From Oppiella nova (Eukaryota > Arthropoda > Arachnida > Sarcoptiformes > Oppiidae), in the NCBI GenBank assembly GCA_905397405.1, contig CAJPVJ010000430.1, positions 1-25,495 on the forward strand: a DNA stretch of 25,495 nt, read 5' to 3'. Position 1 is the stretch's first letter, and the number at the start of each line of letters is the position of its first letter. A program made the translations under genes and the position numbers. The notes beneath the pieces were generated by a model. The model made no database searches. It worked only from the letters and a program-made list of their open reading frames with translations, and was not told the origin of the DNA. Below, piece after piece: positions 5,764 to 14,372 of the stretch.

Positions 5764-8436
5764 TTAAGCTTCCACAACTTTTGATTTTTTGCTCGACTTT
5801 TTCTTTGCTGGCTTCGCTTGTGGATCTAATAGGTAAATGATTTCATCATCTTTAGTATCAATATGAATGACTTTTGGTATTTTTTGTTCAGCCAAAGCCA
5901 CCAATATTTCAGTGGCCAAAGCAGGTAACACTGAGGCATTTAAAATGTTATCAACATTACGTGCGCCACTATCAACTTCAGTACAACGACTTAGAATTAA
6001 TTCGATTAAATCTTCGCTATATGTCACTTTGGTTTCATACTGCTTTTCGAGTCGTGCTGTAATTTTTCCTAGTTTATGCTCAATAATTCTGACTAATAGA
6101 TCATCATGTAATGGGAAGTAAGGGACAATTCGCATACGGCCTAAGAATGCTGGCTTAAATTGTTTGTATAAGCTTGGTTTGAGTTGTTCAGTCAGCTCTT
6201 CAGCACTTGGCCATTCTTCGACAGGTTGATTTAAGCATGCCTGCATGATGGCATTTGAGCCCGTGTTTGACGTCAGTAATATCGTGGTGTTTTTAAAATC
6301 AATCACACGACCTTCACCATCTTCGAGTGTGCCCTTGTCAAAAACTTGATAGAACAGTTCTTGAACATCGCTGTGTGCTTTTTCAATCTCGTCTAATAAC
6401 ACAACACTATACGGATTACGTCGAACGGCTTCAGTCAAAACACCGCCTTGACCATACCCGACATATCCTGGAGGCGCACCTTTAAGCGAAGAAACCGTAT
6501 GCGCCTCTTGGTATTCAGACATATTGATGGTGATTAAATGTGACTCACCACCATAAAGTTCATTGGCAAGTGCTAAGGCAGTTTCTGTTTTACCTACACC
6601 ACTTGGCCCGACAAGCATGAAAACACCCTGTGGTTTATTTGGATCTTCTAAACGTGCTTTTGATGTTTTAATACCTTGAACCAACTGATGTAGGGCATAA
6701 TCTTGTCCCATCACACGTTTTTCAAGTTTTTCTTCCAGACTGAGAATTTGCTTAATTTCATCATTGACCATTTTGCCAACAGGAATACCCGTCCAGTCTG
6801 AAATAATTTCATTAATAATTTGGGCATTTACACGTTCAAAGACCAGTGGTTGCTGACCTTGTAGCTCAGATAGCTGCGTACGTGTACTGAGCATCTCATC
6901 TTTGTTGGAATCAGCCTGTTCAGCAGTTTCTAATGCTTGGATTTTTTGAATCAGTGCCAATTCAGCTTGCCATTGTTGTTCTGTTTGCTGAATTTCTTGA
7001 TCAAGCAATTCCAATGATGATGTTAATTGAGTTAAACGTTCTTCATGAATTGGCTGGTGACGGTGTTCATTTTCAATAATATTGAATTCAAGATTTAAAT
7101 TATGTTGTTGTGCTTTAAGTTGATCGAGTTTGACCGGTTGAGCATTTTGGGTTAGCGCAACACGAGCCGCAGCGGTGTCAAGCACACTAATGGCTTTATC
7201 TGGGAGTTGGCGGCCACTAATATAACGATGTGAAGAATGAACAGCGGTGATAATCGCTTCATCATCAATGCGTAAATTAAAGTGATTGGCCATCACTGGA
7301 ATCATGGCACGTAGCATATCGATCGCGACTTCTTCAGTCGGTTCTTCTACTTTGACCACTTGGAAACGACGACTTAAAGCAGCATCTTTTTCAAAATATT
7401 GTTTGTATTCAGCCCAAGTTGTTGCTGCAATTGTGCGTAATTCACCGCGCGCAAGTGCAGGTTTTAATAAGTTCGCAGCATCATTTTGCCCAGCTTGGCC
7501 GCCCGCACCAATCATGGTGTGAGCTTCATCAATAAACAAAATAATTGGATGAGAAGACTGTTGTACTTCTTGAATCACTTGTTTTAAGCGGTTTTCAAAC
7601 TCACCTTTAACACTTGCACCCGCTTGTAACAGGCCCATATCCAAAGAGTGTAATTGGACATTTTTTAACGCATCGGGCACTTGGTTCTGTGAAATTTTTA
7701 ATGCCAGACCTTCTACAACAGCCGTTTTTCCCACACCAGGTTCACCCGTTAAAATAGGGTTGTTTTGACGACGACGCATCAAGATATCAAGCATTAAACG
7801 GATTTCATATTCACGACCAATGACTGGATCAATCCCACCTTTTTGGGCTTTTTCAGTCAAATTAATGGTGAACTGATCTAATGCAGGTGTCTTTTTGCTC
7901 GAAGCGGAATTGTCTGTTGGCTGATTCTTAAGTTCAGCTTCTTGTTCTTGAGAATTTGTTGGAATATTTTCGGCGCTGTTTACACAAATTTCTAAAAATT
8001 TATGCTTCATCGTATCGATTGGAAACAGATCAAATAAGCTCGATGCTCGAATAGCAATTTGGTAAAGATCAGATGCTGTTAAAAGTGCAATCAATAAATG
8101 ACCGCTTCGGATCACTGGGTCTGGTTCAGCCGAAGCAAGTAACCAAGCTTGTTCAAGAAGTCTAACAATTGATTTGGAAAAAATAGGTGTACGGGTATTT
8201 CCTTTAGGAAGTTGAGAAATACACTCTAATAAATCCGTTAAAAGTGCATCTTTTGAAATTTTGTATTTATTAAGTAGAAGTTCAAGATCATTGGATTGTT
8301 GTTCTAATAATTTGACAAAAAAATGTTCGATTTCGATTTCAAAATTTTGATGGTTTACACATAAGTTGGCGGATTGTTCTAAAGATGTACGTGAAGATGC
8401 TGATAACTTTTTAATCAAAACTTTTAGATCTGTCAT
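5764..8436 (-). CDS. tssH: TssH (ClpV), AAA+ ATPase that recycles contracted T6SS sheath
   Basis: The 890-residue Clp/Hsp100 protein is the first gene of the minus-strand operon. It has an N-terminal Clp-N domain (about 1-150) and a first AAA+ module with Walker A GEPGVGKT (231-238), Walker B FIDEAH (301-306) and sensor region TIAATTWAEYKQYFEKD. A coiled-coil middle domain (about 435-510) follows, then a second AAA+ module with Walker A GPSGVGKT (610-617), Walker B VVLLDEIEKAH (678-688) and GRMR (766-769). The protein ends in a Lys/Ser/Ala-rich tail. The length and the linkage to tssA/K/L distinguish it from housekeeping ClpB. It extracts TssB/C from contracted sheaths to allow new firing. 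Both nucleotide sites look intact. Confidence 0.97.
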   Translation of the reverse strand: MTDLKVLIKKLSASSRTSLEQSANLCVNHQNFEIEIEHFFVKLLEQQSNDLELLLNKYKISKDALLTDLLECISQLPKGNTRTPIFSKSIVRLLEQAWLLASAEPDPVIRSGHLLIALLTASDLYQIAIRASSLFDLFPIDTMKHKFLEICVNSAENIPTNSQEQEAELKNQPTDNSASSKKTPALDQFTINLTEKAQKGGIDPVIGREYEIRLMLDILMRRRQNNPILTGEPGVGKTAVVEGLALKISQNQVPDALKNVQLHSLDMGLLQAGASVKGEFENRLKQVIQEVQQSSHPIILFIDEAHTMIGAGGQAGQNDAANLLKPALARGELRTIAATTWAEYKQYFEKDAALSRRFQVVKVEEPTEEVAIDMLRAMIPVMANHFNLRIDDEAIITAVHSSHRYISGRQLPDKAISVLDTAAARVALTQNAQPVKLDQLKAQQHNLNLEFNIIENEHRHQPIHEERLTQLTSSLELLDQEIQQTEQQWQAELALIQKIQALETAEQADSNKDEMLSTRTQLSELQGQQPLVFERVNAQIINEIISDWTGIPVGKMVNDEIKQILSLEEKLEKRVMGQDYALHQLVQGIKTSKARLEDPNKPQGVFMLVGPSGVGKTETALALANELYGGESHLITINMSEYQEAHTVSSLKGAPPGYVGYGQGGVLTEAVRRNPYSVVLLDEIEKAHSDVQELFYQVFDKGTLEDGEGRVIDFKNTTILLTSNTGSNAIMQACLNQPVEEWPSAEELTEQLKPSLYKQFKPAFLGRMRIVPYFPLHDDLLVRIIEHKLGKITARLEKQYETKVTYSEDLIELILSRCTEVDSGARNVDNILNASVLPALATEILVALAEQKIPKVIHIDTKDDEIIYLLDPQAKPAKKKSSKKSKVVEA

Positions 8437-8585
8437 TTTCTGTCTCTCTCAAAAAACTTTATTTCTAGGCAAATAAATTCTAAATTTTCTAGCCTATAAA
8501 TTTGGCATTAAAATTAGTATATTGAAATCAAATTTTTAATAATTTTTTAAAAATCACTGGAAATATTTTACATAAAAAAAAACTT

Positions 8586-8614
8586 TTGTGAAGACAGGAT
8601 ATTATGTATATTAT
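8586..8614 (+). promoter_or_regulatory. Candidate distal promoter of the asaA-PAAR operon
   Basis: TTGTGA (8586-8591) and TATTAT (8609-8614, five of six matches) are separated by 17 bases. Transcription would start near 8621, leaving a leader of about 180 bases before asaA. Confidence 0.5.
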
Positions 8615-8673
8615 GCAACCAATTAAAAAAGTCATTTTTATCAAACGGTTAAAATATTGATACGAAATTTAAC

Positions 8674-8702
8674 TTGACGAGGGTACGTTTTTTTAGTCTT
8701 AT
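8674..8702 (+). promoter_or_regulatory. Candidate proximal promoter of the asaA-PAAR operon
   Basis: TTGACG (8674-8679, five of six matches) and TCTTAT (8697-8702, four of six) are separated by 17 bases. This would give a leader of about 95 bases. It may act together with the upstream candidate at 8586-8614. Confidence 0.45.
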
Positions 8703-8801
8703 TTTTAAGTCTTTAACGAAATTGCTTAATTATACATATTTATAAAACATCAAAAGTAAATCTATTGAATAACTGAATCAAGTAAATATTGAGGTTGGAT
8801 T

Positions 8802-9446
8802 TTGAAGAATTTTATTCCATATATTTTAGTTCTTGGCGCATCATTGGCGACTACATTTGTCTACGCGGATGATGAAATCAAACTAAAAAGATCCTGTATA
8901 AAAGATTACCCAATGGTCGAGGGAGAAACCAATCCTGAGTTGTTGGCGGTCTATTCACAATTGTGTGATAAGAAAAATAAAGACAATAAAAACAAACTGT
9001 TGGTCTCAGCGGCAGAGAAGTTTCAGCAAATTGGAAAAAATGATAAAGCCATCCAAATTGTCAATTATTTAGAAACGCAAAACATCCAAAGCAATGAATT
9101 AACGGATGTCAAATTCCTTGCAGGAATTGGCTTAGCTTCTGACGCATTGAATAAAATGCGCACACGTGAAATGAGATATTTGACTGAGGATAAAACCTAT
9201 CCTGTTGCGAAAAGTTTTACTGACGCAGTTAGACAAGCAATGCCAGCAGCAGTTTTGGTTGAAAAAAATCAGGAAAGTGCCCCAGTTGTAGAGCGTGCTC
9301 GTCCTCAGAAGGTAAGTCGCCCTCAGAAGAACCGTGCTACACCAACACGCTCAACGCCTGCTGCAAAACCAGCTACAAAGCCTACTGCGACGCCAGCGAA
9401 ACCGAAGTCTACGTCATCAGCACCAAGACCGAACTTCCCAACATAA
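8802..9446 (+). CDS. asaA: AsaA, periplasmic T6SS-associated protein
   Basis: The 214-residue exported protein is the first gene of the plus-strand operon. It starts at TTG, with GAGG seven bases upstream; there is no in-frame ATG before the signal peptide ends, so the rare start is well supported. A Sec signal peptide (1-22, cleavage after VYA) has no lipobox. The mature part has two cysteines (C32, C55) that could form a disulfide, a helical region with NDKAIQIVNYLETQ, and a Pro/Ala/Lys/Thr-rich tail (about 155-214). Position, size and export match AsaA, reported in Acinetobacter as a periplasmic protein that interacts with TssM and is needed for full T6SS activity. The assignment rests on context and architecture rather than on a catalytic motif. 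Confidence 0.8.
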   Translation: MKNFIPYILVLGASLATTFVYADDEIKLKRSCIKDYPMVEGETNPELLAVYSQLCDKKNKDNKNKLLVSAAEKFQQIGKNDKAIQIVNYLETQNIQSNELTDVKFLAGIGLASDALNKMRTREMRYLTEDKTYPVAKSFTDAVRQAMPAAVLVEKNQESAPVVERARPQKVSRPQKNRATPTRSTPAAKPATKPTATPAKPKSTSSAPRPNFPT

Positions 9447-9475
9447 TTTATTGCCCAAATTAATGGATAACAAAA

Positions 9476-9985
9476 ATGTCAAAACGTGAAAGTGTACAGA
9501 AGAAATTACAGCGAATCCGACCACCACGTGTTCAACTGACTTATGATGTTGAAGTCGGTGATGGTAAAGAAATAAAAGAGTTACCTTTTGTTGTAGGTGT
9601 TTTAGGTGACTTTTCTGCTGCTTCTGAGTTAGAAAAAACTAAATTAAAAGATAAAAAATTTATTAATGTCGACTTAGAAAACATTGATGAAGTGATGGAG
9701 TCGTTGTCTCCACGTGCCGCATATCAAGTTGAAAATACGCTGACTGAAGAGGGTGGGCGTATGTCGGTCGACTTAACCTTTAAATCGATGGAAGATTTCA
9801 GACCAGAACAAGTGGTACAACAAGTAGAACCATTGAGAAAATTAGTTGAAGCTCGTGAACGCTTAACGGATTTGAGAAATAAGATTTCAAATAGTGAGCG
9901 TTTGGAAGATTTACTTGATGAAGTCTTACAAAATACTGATCAGATTCGTAAATTAAGCGCTGAGGCGGGTCCTGAAAATGAGTAA
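9476..9985 (+). CDS. tssB: TssB, small subunit of the T6SS contractile sheath
   Basis: The 169-residue protein has the standard TssB (VipA) opening, RIRPPRVQLTYDVEVGDGKE, followed by ELPFVVGVLGDFSAASE. The central NVDLENIDEVMESLSPRAA and the helical C-terminus are those that pair with TssC. It polymerises with TssC into the cytoplasmic sheath whose contraction drives the Hcp tube outward. It starts 29 bases after asaA and overlaps tssC by eight bases, so translation of the two sheath subunits is coupled. Confidence 0.97.
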   Translation: MSKRESVQKKLQRIRPPRVQLTYDVEVGDGKEIKELPFVVGVLGDFSAASELEKTKLKDKKFINVDLENIDEVMESLSPRAAYQVENTLTEEGGRMSVDLTFKSMEDFRPEQVVQQVEPLRKLVEARERLTDLRNKISNSERLEDLLDEVLQNTDQIRKLSAEAGPENE

Positions 9986-11459
9986 TTTACAAACCAATAC
10001 TGTGCAAGATGCAGCCGTAGAAGAAGTAAGTTTACTTGATTCTATCGTGGAGCGTAGCCGAATTGCACGTAATGACGAAGAGCATGACCGTGCGAAAAGC
10101 TTGATTGGTGAATTAGCCAAAGAAGTGATGGCAGGAACAATCACTGTTTCAGAAAATATGTCTTTATCGATTGATAAGCGTATTGCTGAAATAGATGCGT
10201 TGATTTCAAAGCAGCTCAGTAAAATCATGCACAATGAGCAGTTTCAGAAAATTGAATCGACTTGGCGTGGTTTGTATTACTTCTGTCAGGAGTCACCTTC
10301 AAATCCATTGATCAAAATTCGTATGTTAAACACAACGAAAAAAGAATTGGTCAAAGATTTCCAAGGTGCGACAGATTTCGATCAAAGTACTTTGTTTAAA
10401 AAAGTTTATGAAGAAGAATACGGTTCATTCGGTGGTGCACCTTATGCAACATTGATCGGTGACTTTGAGTTTGACCGTACTCCTTCAGACATGTATCTGT
10501 TAGAACAGATTTCACATGTTGCAGCAGCGGCACATGCTCCGTTTATTTCGGCAGCAAGCAGTAATATGTTAGGCCTTGAATCATTTACAGATATTGATCG
10601 TCCTCGTGACGTTTCAAAAGTATTTGAAACAGCAGAATATGTACAGTGGCGTTCTTTCCGTGAAAGCGATGACGCTCGTTATGTTGCGTTGACAATGCCA
10701 CGCGTTTTAGGCCGTTTGCCTTATGATCCAAAAGAAGGTTGGGCGACTGAAGGCTTTAACTTTGTGGAAGAAGTTTCAGGGCAAAACCATGATGAATATT
10801 TGTGGATGAATGCAGCTTATGCGTTTGGTACTCGTTTGACCAATGCATTTGACCTCCATGGTTGGTGTGCTGCGATTCGCGGTGTTGAAGGTGGTGGTAT
10901 GGTCGAAGGTTTACCAGTACATACTTTCAAAACCAATGATGGTGAAGTTGTATTTAAGTGCCCAACTGAAATTGCGATCACTGACCGTCGTGAGAAAGAG
11001 TTGAGTGACTTAGGTTTTATTCCACTTGTTCATTGTAAAAATACAGATTACGCAGCATTTTTTGGTGCACAGTCTACGCAAAAACCGAAGAAGTATGACA
11101 GTGATACCGCAAATGCGAACTCATCATTATCTAGTCAGATCCAATACATCATGGCAGTTTCTCGAATTGCACATTATTTAAAAGCGATGATGCGAGATAA
11201 AGTCGGAAGCTTTGCTTCAGCGGGTAATGTAGAAGCATTTTTAAATGAATGGCTATCACAATACGTATTGCTTGATGATGGTGCTTCACAAGAAGCTAAA
11301 GCGCAGTATCCATTGCGTGAAGCTTCTGTAAAAGTTGTAGAGAATCCTGCAGAGCCAGGGCACTACAAGTCTGTGGTCTTCTTAAGACCGCATTTCCAGC
11401 TAGATGAGTTGTCGGTTTCTTTGCGACTTGTCACTGAGTTACCTCAGTCCTCGAATTAA
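9978..11459 (+). CDS. tssC: TssC, large subunit of the T6SS contractile sheath
   Basis: The 493-residue VipB-family protein has recognisable landmarks: the early helix LLDSIVERSRIARNDEEHDR, WRGLYYFCQESPSNPLIKIR, GDFEFDRTPSDMYLLEQIS, and the very conserved FRESDDARYVALTMPRVLGR followed by LPYDP. The C-terminus HYKSVVFLRPHFQLDELSVS is also typical of the family. Length and all regions agree with a complete, functional subunit. The start lies inside the end of tssB. A 46-base gap separates it from hcp, which has its own strong ribosome site. Confidence 0.98.
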   Translation: MSNLQTNTVQDAAVEEVSLLDSIVERSRIARNDEEHDRAKSLIGELAKEVMAGTITVSENMSLSIDKRIAEIDALISKQLSKIMHNEQFQKIESTWRGLYYFCQESPSNPLIKIRMLNTTKKELVKDFQGATDFDQSTLFKKVYEEEYGSFGGAPYATLIGDFEFDRTPSDMYLLEQISHVAAAAHAPFISAASSNMLGLESFTDIDRPRDVSKVFETAEYVQWRSFRESDDARYVALTMPRVLGRLPYDPKEGWATEGFNFVEEVSGQNHDEYLWMNAAYAFGTRLTNAFDLHGWCAAIRGVEGGGMVEGLPVHTFKTNDGEVVFKCPTEIAITDRREKELSDLGFIPLVHCKNTDYAAFFGAQSTQKPKKYDSDTANANSSLSSQIQYIMAVSRIAHYLKAMMRDKVGSFASAGNVEAFLNEWLSQYVLLDDGASQEAKAQYPLREASVKVVENPAEPGHYKSVVFLRPHFQLDELSVSLRLVTELPQSSN

Positions 11460-11505
11460 AATAGAGCGTGGCTAAATAATAACTTTAAAAAATAAGGGTA
11501 ATCCA

Positions 11506-12009
11506 ATGAAAGATATATACGTTCAATTCCAAGGTAAGTACAAGGTTGATGGCGAGTCACGTGATTCTGAGCACAAAAATTGGCTAGAAGTTAATTCTTG
11601 GTCTCATAATATTCGTCAGCCGAAATCTGCGACTTCTTCAAGCGTTGGTGGTCATACTGCTGAACGTGTAGAACACTCAGATATGCTTTTTGTTAAAGAT
11701 TTGGATGCAACTAGTCCAAAACTTTGGGAAGCTTGTTCTGCGGGTTATACATTTGATGAAGTTCAAATTGACTTCTACCGTGCAAATGGTGACAAACGTA
11801 TTAAGTACCTTCAAATCAAACTTAAGCATGTACTTGTTTCAAGTGTAACGCCTACGGTAAATGAAGAAGGTGTTCCAACTGAAGCATTTGGTCTTAAATA
11901 TGCTGCGGTTGAGTGGACTTATAATCAACAAGATATTAACGGTTCTGCTAAAGGTGCCGTTACTAAGAAATGGTCTCTTTCTAACAATACAGCATCTTAC
12001 GCTGCTTAA
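11506..12009 (+). CDS. hcp: Hcp, T6SS inner tube protein
   Basis: The 167-residue Hcp begins MKDIYVQFQGKYKVDGESRD and carries the family features IRQPKSATSSSVGGHTAERV, LDATSPKLWEACSAG, and the closing strands GLKYAAVEWTYNQQD and KKWSLSNNTA. Hexameric rings of Hcp stack into the tube expelled by sheath contraction; Hcp is also the most abundant secreted T6SS protein and can carry small effectors in its lumen. It has an AAGGG ribosome site nine bases before the ATG and is followed at once by a strong hairpin, both consistent with higher output than its neighbours. No effector extension is present. Confidence 0.98.
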   Translation: MKDIYVQFQGKYKVDGESRDSEHKNWLEVNSWSHNIRQPKSATSSSVGGHTAERVEHSDMLFVKDLDATSPKLWEACSAGYTFDEVQIDFYRANGDKRIKYLQIKLKHVLVSSVTPTVNEEGVPTEAFGLKYAAVEWTYNQQDINGSAKGAVTKKWSLSNNTASYAA

Positions 12010-12019
12010 TTGTTTGTTG

Positions 12020-12051
12020 GAACAGATAGGGACTCGGGTCCCTGTCTGTTT
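12020..12051 (+). terminator. Strong intercistronic hairpin after hcp (attenuator or mRNA-stabilising stem)
   Basis: A 12-bp stem (AACAGATAGGGA pairing with TCCCTGTCTGTT, one wobble) around CTCGGG starts 11 bases after the hcp stop. There is no clean T-run; TCATATTATT follows. It therefore looks like a partial terminator or a 3' end protector rather than a full stop. It lies only ~22 bases before tssE, which has no clear ribosome site, so it should lower expression of tssE and later genes relative to hcp. Confidence 0.7.
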
Positions 12052-12072
12052 CATATTATTAGAATATACATT

Positions 12073-12546
12073 ATGAATTTAGATCAACTATACCCATATG
12101 GATTTCGATCTACACTATTTGATCGTTTAATTGTTGAAGATGATTATATTAAAGGGCTTTCGATTCATGAGTTAAGAGAGTCTGTTGCTCATGATTTAGA
12201 AGATTTATTAAATACACGAATTGCCAAGCTAGATCTGGAAATCGATGATTTTCCTTTAGTGAAAAAGTCTATTGTACAATTTGGCATTATTGATTTTGTT
12301 GGGCTTTCAACAGCGAATCCAACCGATCGAGATACCATCTGCCAGTCTATAGAACAATCGATTGCTGCACATGAACCACGCTTAAAACAAATTAAAGTAG
12401 AAATGCAGTTAGATGACCAAAATGTTGGTTCGTTATGCCTAAGCATTCAAGCTTATTTAAATATCCACCCACTTTATGAACCTGTAATTTTTGATGCCTT
12501 ACTTAAGCCAACAACACAGCAATATGTGATTTCTGCCAGATCTTAA
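12073..12546 (+). CDS. tssE: TssE, T6SS baseplate wedge protein (gp25-like)
   Basis: The 157-residue protein contains the gp25-like lysozyme-fold domain seen in phage T4 baseplates: FRSTLFDRL, SVAHDLEDLLNTR (with the conserved start of the first helix region), KSIVQFGIIDFVGLST, and QSIEQSIAAHEPRLKQIKVE. TssE helps initiate sheath polymerisation on the TssF/G wedge. The frame is open upstream to a TTG at 12010, but that would translate through the hairpin; the ATG at 12073 begins the family-like sequence MNLDQLYPYGFRSTLFDRL and is preferred. No good Shine-Dalgarno precedes it, which suggests low translation, in keeping with the low copy number of baseplate parts. Confidence 0.94.
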   Translation: MNLDQLYPYGFRSTLFDRLIVEDDYIKGLSIHELRESVAHDLEDLLNTRIAKLDLEIDDFPLVKKSIVQFGIIDFVGLSTANPTDRDTICQSIEQSIAAHEPRLKQIKVEMQLDDQNVGSLCLSIQAYLNIHPLYEPVIFDALLKPTTQQYVISARS

Positions 12547-12563
12547 AATAAAGTAGGTATGTC

Positions 12564-14372
12564 GTGATAGAAGAACTTTTACCGTATTATGAAAAGCAAT
12601 TACAAGAATTTGGACAGCAGTCGCGTGCCTTTGCAGATAAATACCCAAAAATTGCACAACGATTATCTTTAAATCAAGAACAAATTGATGATCCACATAT
12701 TGAACGTCTGATACAGGCATTTTCTTTAATTGCCGCACGTATTGATAAAAAGTTAGCTGATAGTTACGACATCTTTACACGTTCTTTATTTGAGGTGATG
12801 TTTCCTCAATATTTACGCCATTTTCCGGCGTGTTCAGTTGTGAGTTTTGAAGACTTAAACAAGCAAAAACAATTGACAGATGTTCATATTATTCCCAAAG
12901 GGACCACTTTAAAATCAAGAAGTTTCAAAGGTGTCCAATGTGAGTTTAATACCAGTGCTGAAGTTAAATTACTGCCGATCCAACTAGAAAGCCTGAGTTT
13001 CCAAACCAATCCTAGCGCACATATTCATTTAAACCAAAATGCGACATTAAATTTAAAATTTGTGTTATTAAACCCTGCTAAAAATTGGTTGAAAAATGAA
13101 AAGCTCCCCATTTATTTGGATGCGATTTCAAACTTTCCTTTGCAAGTTCTAGATCATATCTTTCATAAAGAGACCAGTTTTAGTCTTCGTATCAATCATA
13201 AAGTTGTGGCGATAAAAAATCCGTTTGAAGTGATGGGTTTTGATGAAAATGAAAGTTTATTGCTGGTTGATCAACATACCCATCATGCTTACCGATTATT
13301 AATCGAATATTTCTGCTTTCCTGAAAAGTTTAGTTATTTAAATTTGAATTTAGATTTTTTAAAATTATTAAAAGAAGAAAATCTAAGTTTTGAAGTGCAG
13401 ATCCATTTAAAACTGAATTTAAATGACCAAGCCATTATTCGCAATTATTCAGAATTGAATGTGGCAAATTTTAAGTTATTTACCAGCCCAGTCGTCAATT
13501 TGTTTGAGAAACAAGCTGAGCCACAAAAAATCAATCATAAAAACTTAGAATATCCTTTGATGACGGATGCACATCATCCTGAGTTCTATCAAGTGTATTC
13601 AATCGTTGAAATGAATTTGATCCGTGAAAAAAGCAACCAAGATCAAGTGGTTTATCCGATTTTACCTTTCTTTGCCATGAGTCATTATCACGGTGATGAT
13701 ATTCAGTTTTTTTATGCATTAAATCCAACCGTTTTACAAAATCAATATGTCGAAACGGGCTATTCGATTATTTCTAAACAATTAGAACCGCACAGTATTA
13801 AGTCTGATTTTGTCAGTTGTAAATTGTTATGTTCCAATCGTGAATTACCGCACGAAGCTTTGGGTCAGTCAAATAATGTCTTGAATTTGAATGACAGTAC
13901 CGTTGCTCGTCGTGCATTGGTGTTAAAAAGACCTACTGCACCGTTCCAATTTGAAAAAAATAAGAATGAACAATGGCGTATTATTTCGCATCTTTCATTA
14001 AATACTTTAGCGTTAATGAAGGGTGATGCAGTCAGCCATATTAAAGAATTATTAGAGCTTTATAACCTACCAAAATCTAAAGAAAATCATTTAATTATTG
14101 ATGCAATTAAAAGAATTGAGTTTGAAATCACCAATAAACTGGTTGAAGCCAAACCCTTTCCAATGTTTGTACGTGGGGTGAAGGTTTTAATGGATGTAGA
14201 TGTCCAAGTCTTTAGAGGGCATAGCTTATATATTTTCAGCGAATTGATCAGTCATATCTTTAACTTAAAAGTACAGATGAACAGTTTTGTTGACGTTTTT
14301 GTTCGAGATCTAAATACAAAACAGGAGTTATACCAATGCGTACAGAACGTTGGTGGCAAGAAGCTTCTGTAA
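12564..14372 (+). CDS. tssF: TssF, T6SS baseplate wedge protein
   Basis: The 602-residue cytoplasmic protein matches the normal TssF length. The N-terminus is diagnostic: IEELLPYYEKQLQEFGQQ, then FADKYPKIAQRL, and DPHIERLIQAFSLIAARIDKKL, followed by FEVMFPQYLRHFPACSVVSF. The late GVKVLMDVDVQVFRGHSLYI is also conserved. TssF forms the F2G wedge with TssG around the VgrG hub. Translation starts at GTG with GTAGG six bases upstream. The 3' end overlaps tssG by 37 bases in another frame, an unusually long overlap that ties production of the two wedge partners together. Confidence 0.97.
   Translation: MIEELLPYYEKQLQEFGQQSRAFADKYPKIAQRLSLNQEQIDDPHIERLIQAFSLIAARIDKKLADSYDIFTRSLFEVMFPQYLRHFPACSVVSFEDLNKQKQLTDVHIIPKGTTLKSRSFKGVQCEFNTSAEVKLLPIQLESLSFQTNPSAHIHLNQNATLNLKFVLLNPAKNWLKNEKLPIYLDAISNFPLQVLDHIFHKETSFSLRINHKVVAIKNPFEVMGFDENESLLLVDQHTHHAYRLLIEYFCFPEKFSYLNLNLDFLKLLKEENLSFEVQIHLKLNLNDQAIIRNYSELNVANFKLFTSPVVNLFEKQAEPQKINHKNLEYPLMTDAHHPEFYQVYSIVEMNLIREKSNQDQVVYPILPFFAMSHYHGDDIQFFYALNPTVLQNQYVETGYSIISKQLEPHSIKSDFVSCKLLCSNRELPHEALGQSNNVLNLNDSTVARRALVLKRPTAPFQFEKNKNEQWRIISHLSLNTLALMKGDAVSHIKELLELYNLPKSKENHLIIDAIKRIEFEITNKLVEAKPFPMFVRGVKVLMDVDVQVFRGHSLYIFSELISHIFNLKVQMNSFVDVFVRDLNTKQELYQCVQNVGGKKLL

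Larger units (their letters stand above)
8437..8801. promoter_or_regulatory. AT-rich divergent control region between the two T6SS operons
   Basis: This 365-bp stretch has no gene. It must hold the promoters for tssH (minus) and asaA (plus). Two plus-strand promoters are visible and listed separately. On the minus strand only a -10-like TATACT (complement at 8516-8521) is visible, without a convincing -35. The segment is very AT-rich with A/T tracts (such as 8572-8582), the kind of DNA that H-NS binds; repression by H-NS is an inference. Confidence 0.6.

Noticed and set aside
8437-8801. Sigma54 promoter for the T6SS operons
   Set aside because: T6SS clusters in some bacteria use sigma54, but no convincing GG-N10-GC element with the TGGCAC/TTGC context was found, and no sigma54 activator gene is present here.
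9953-10234. Minus-strand open frame of 93 codons across the tssB/tssC junction
   Set aside because: It lies opposite strongly conserved sheath genes, and its composition is that of an antisense shadow without any recognisable domain.
12010-12072. N-terminal extension of tssE from TTG at 12010
   Set aside because: The extension would be translated through the post-hcp hairpin and is unlike the TssE family; the family-like sequence begins at the ATG at 12073.
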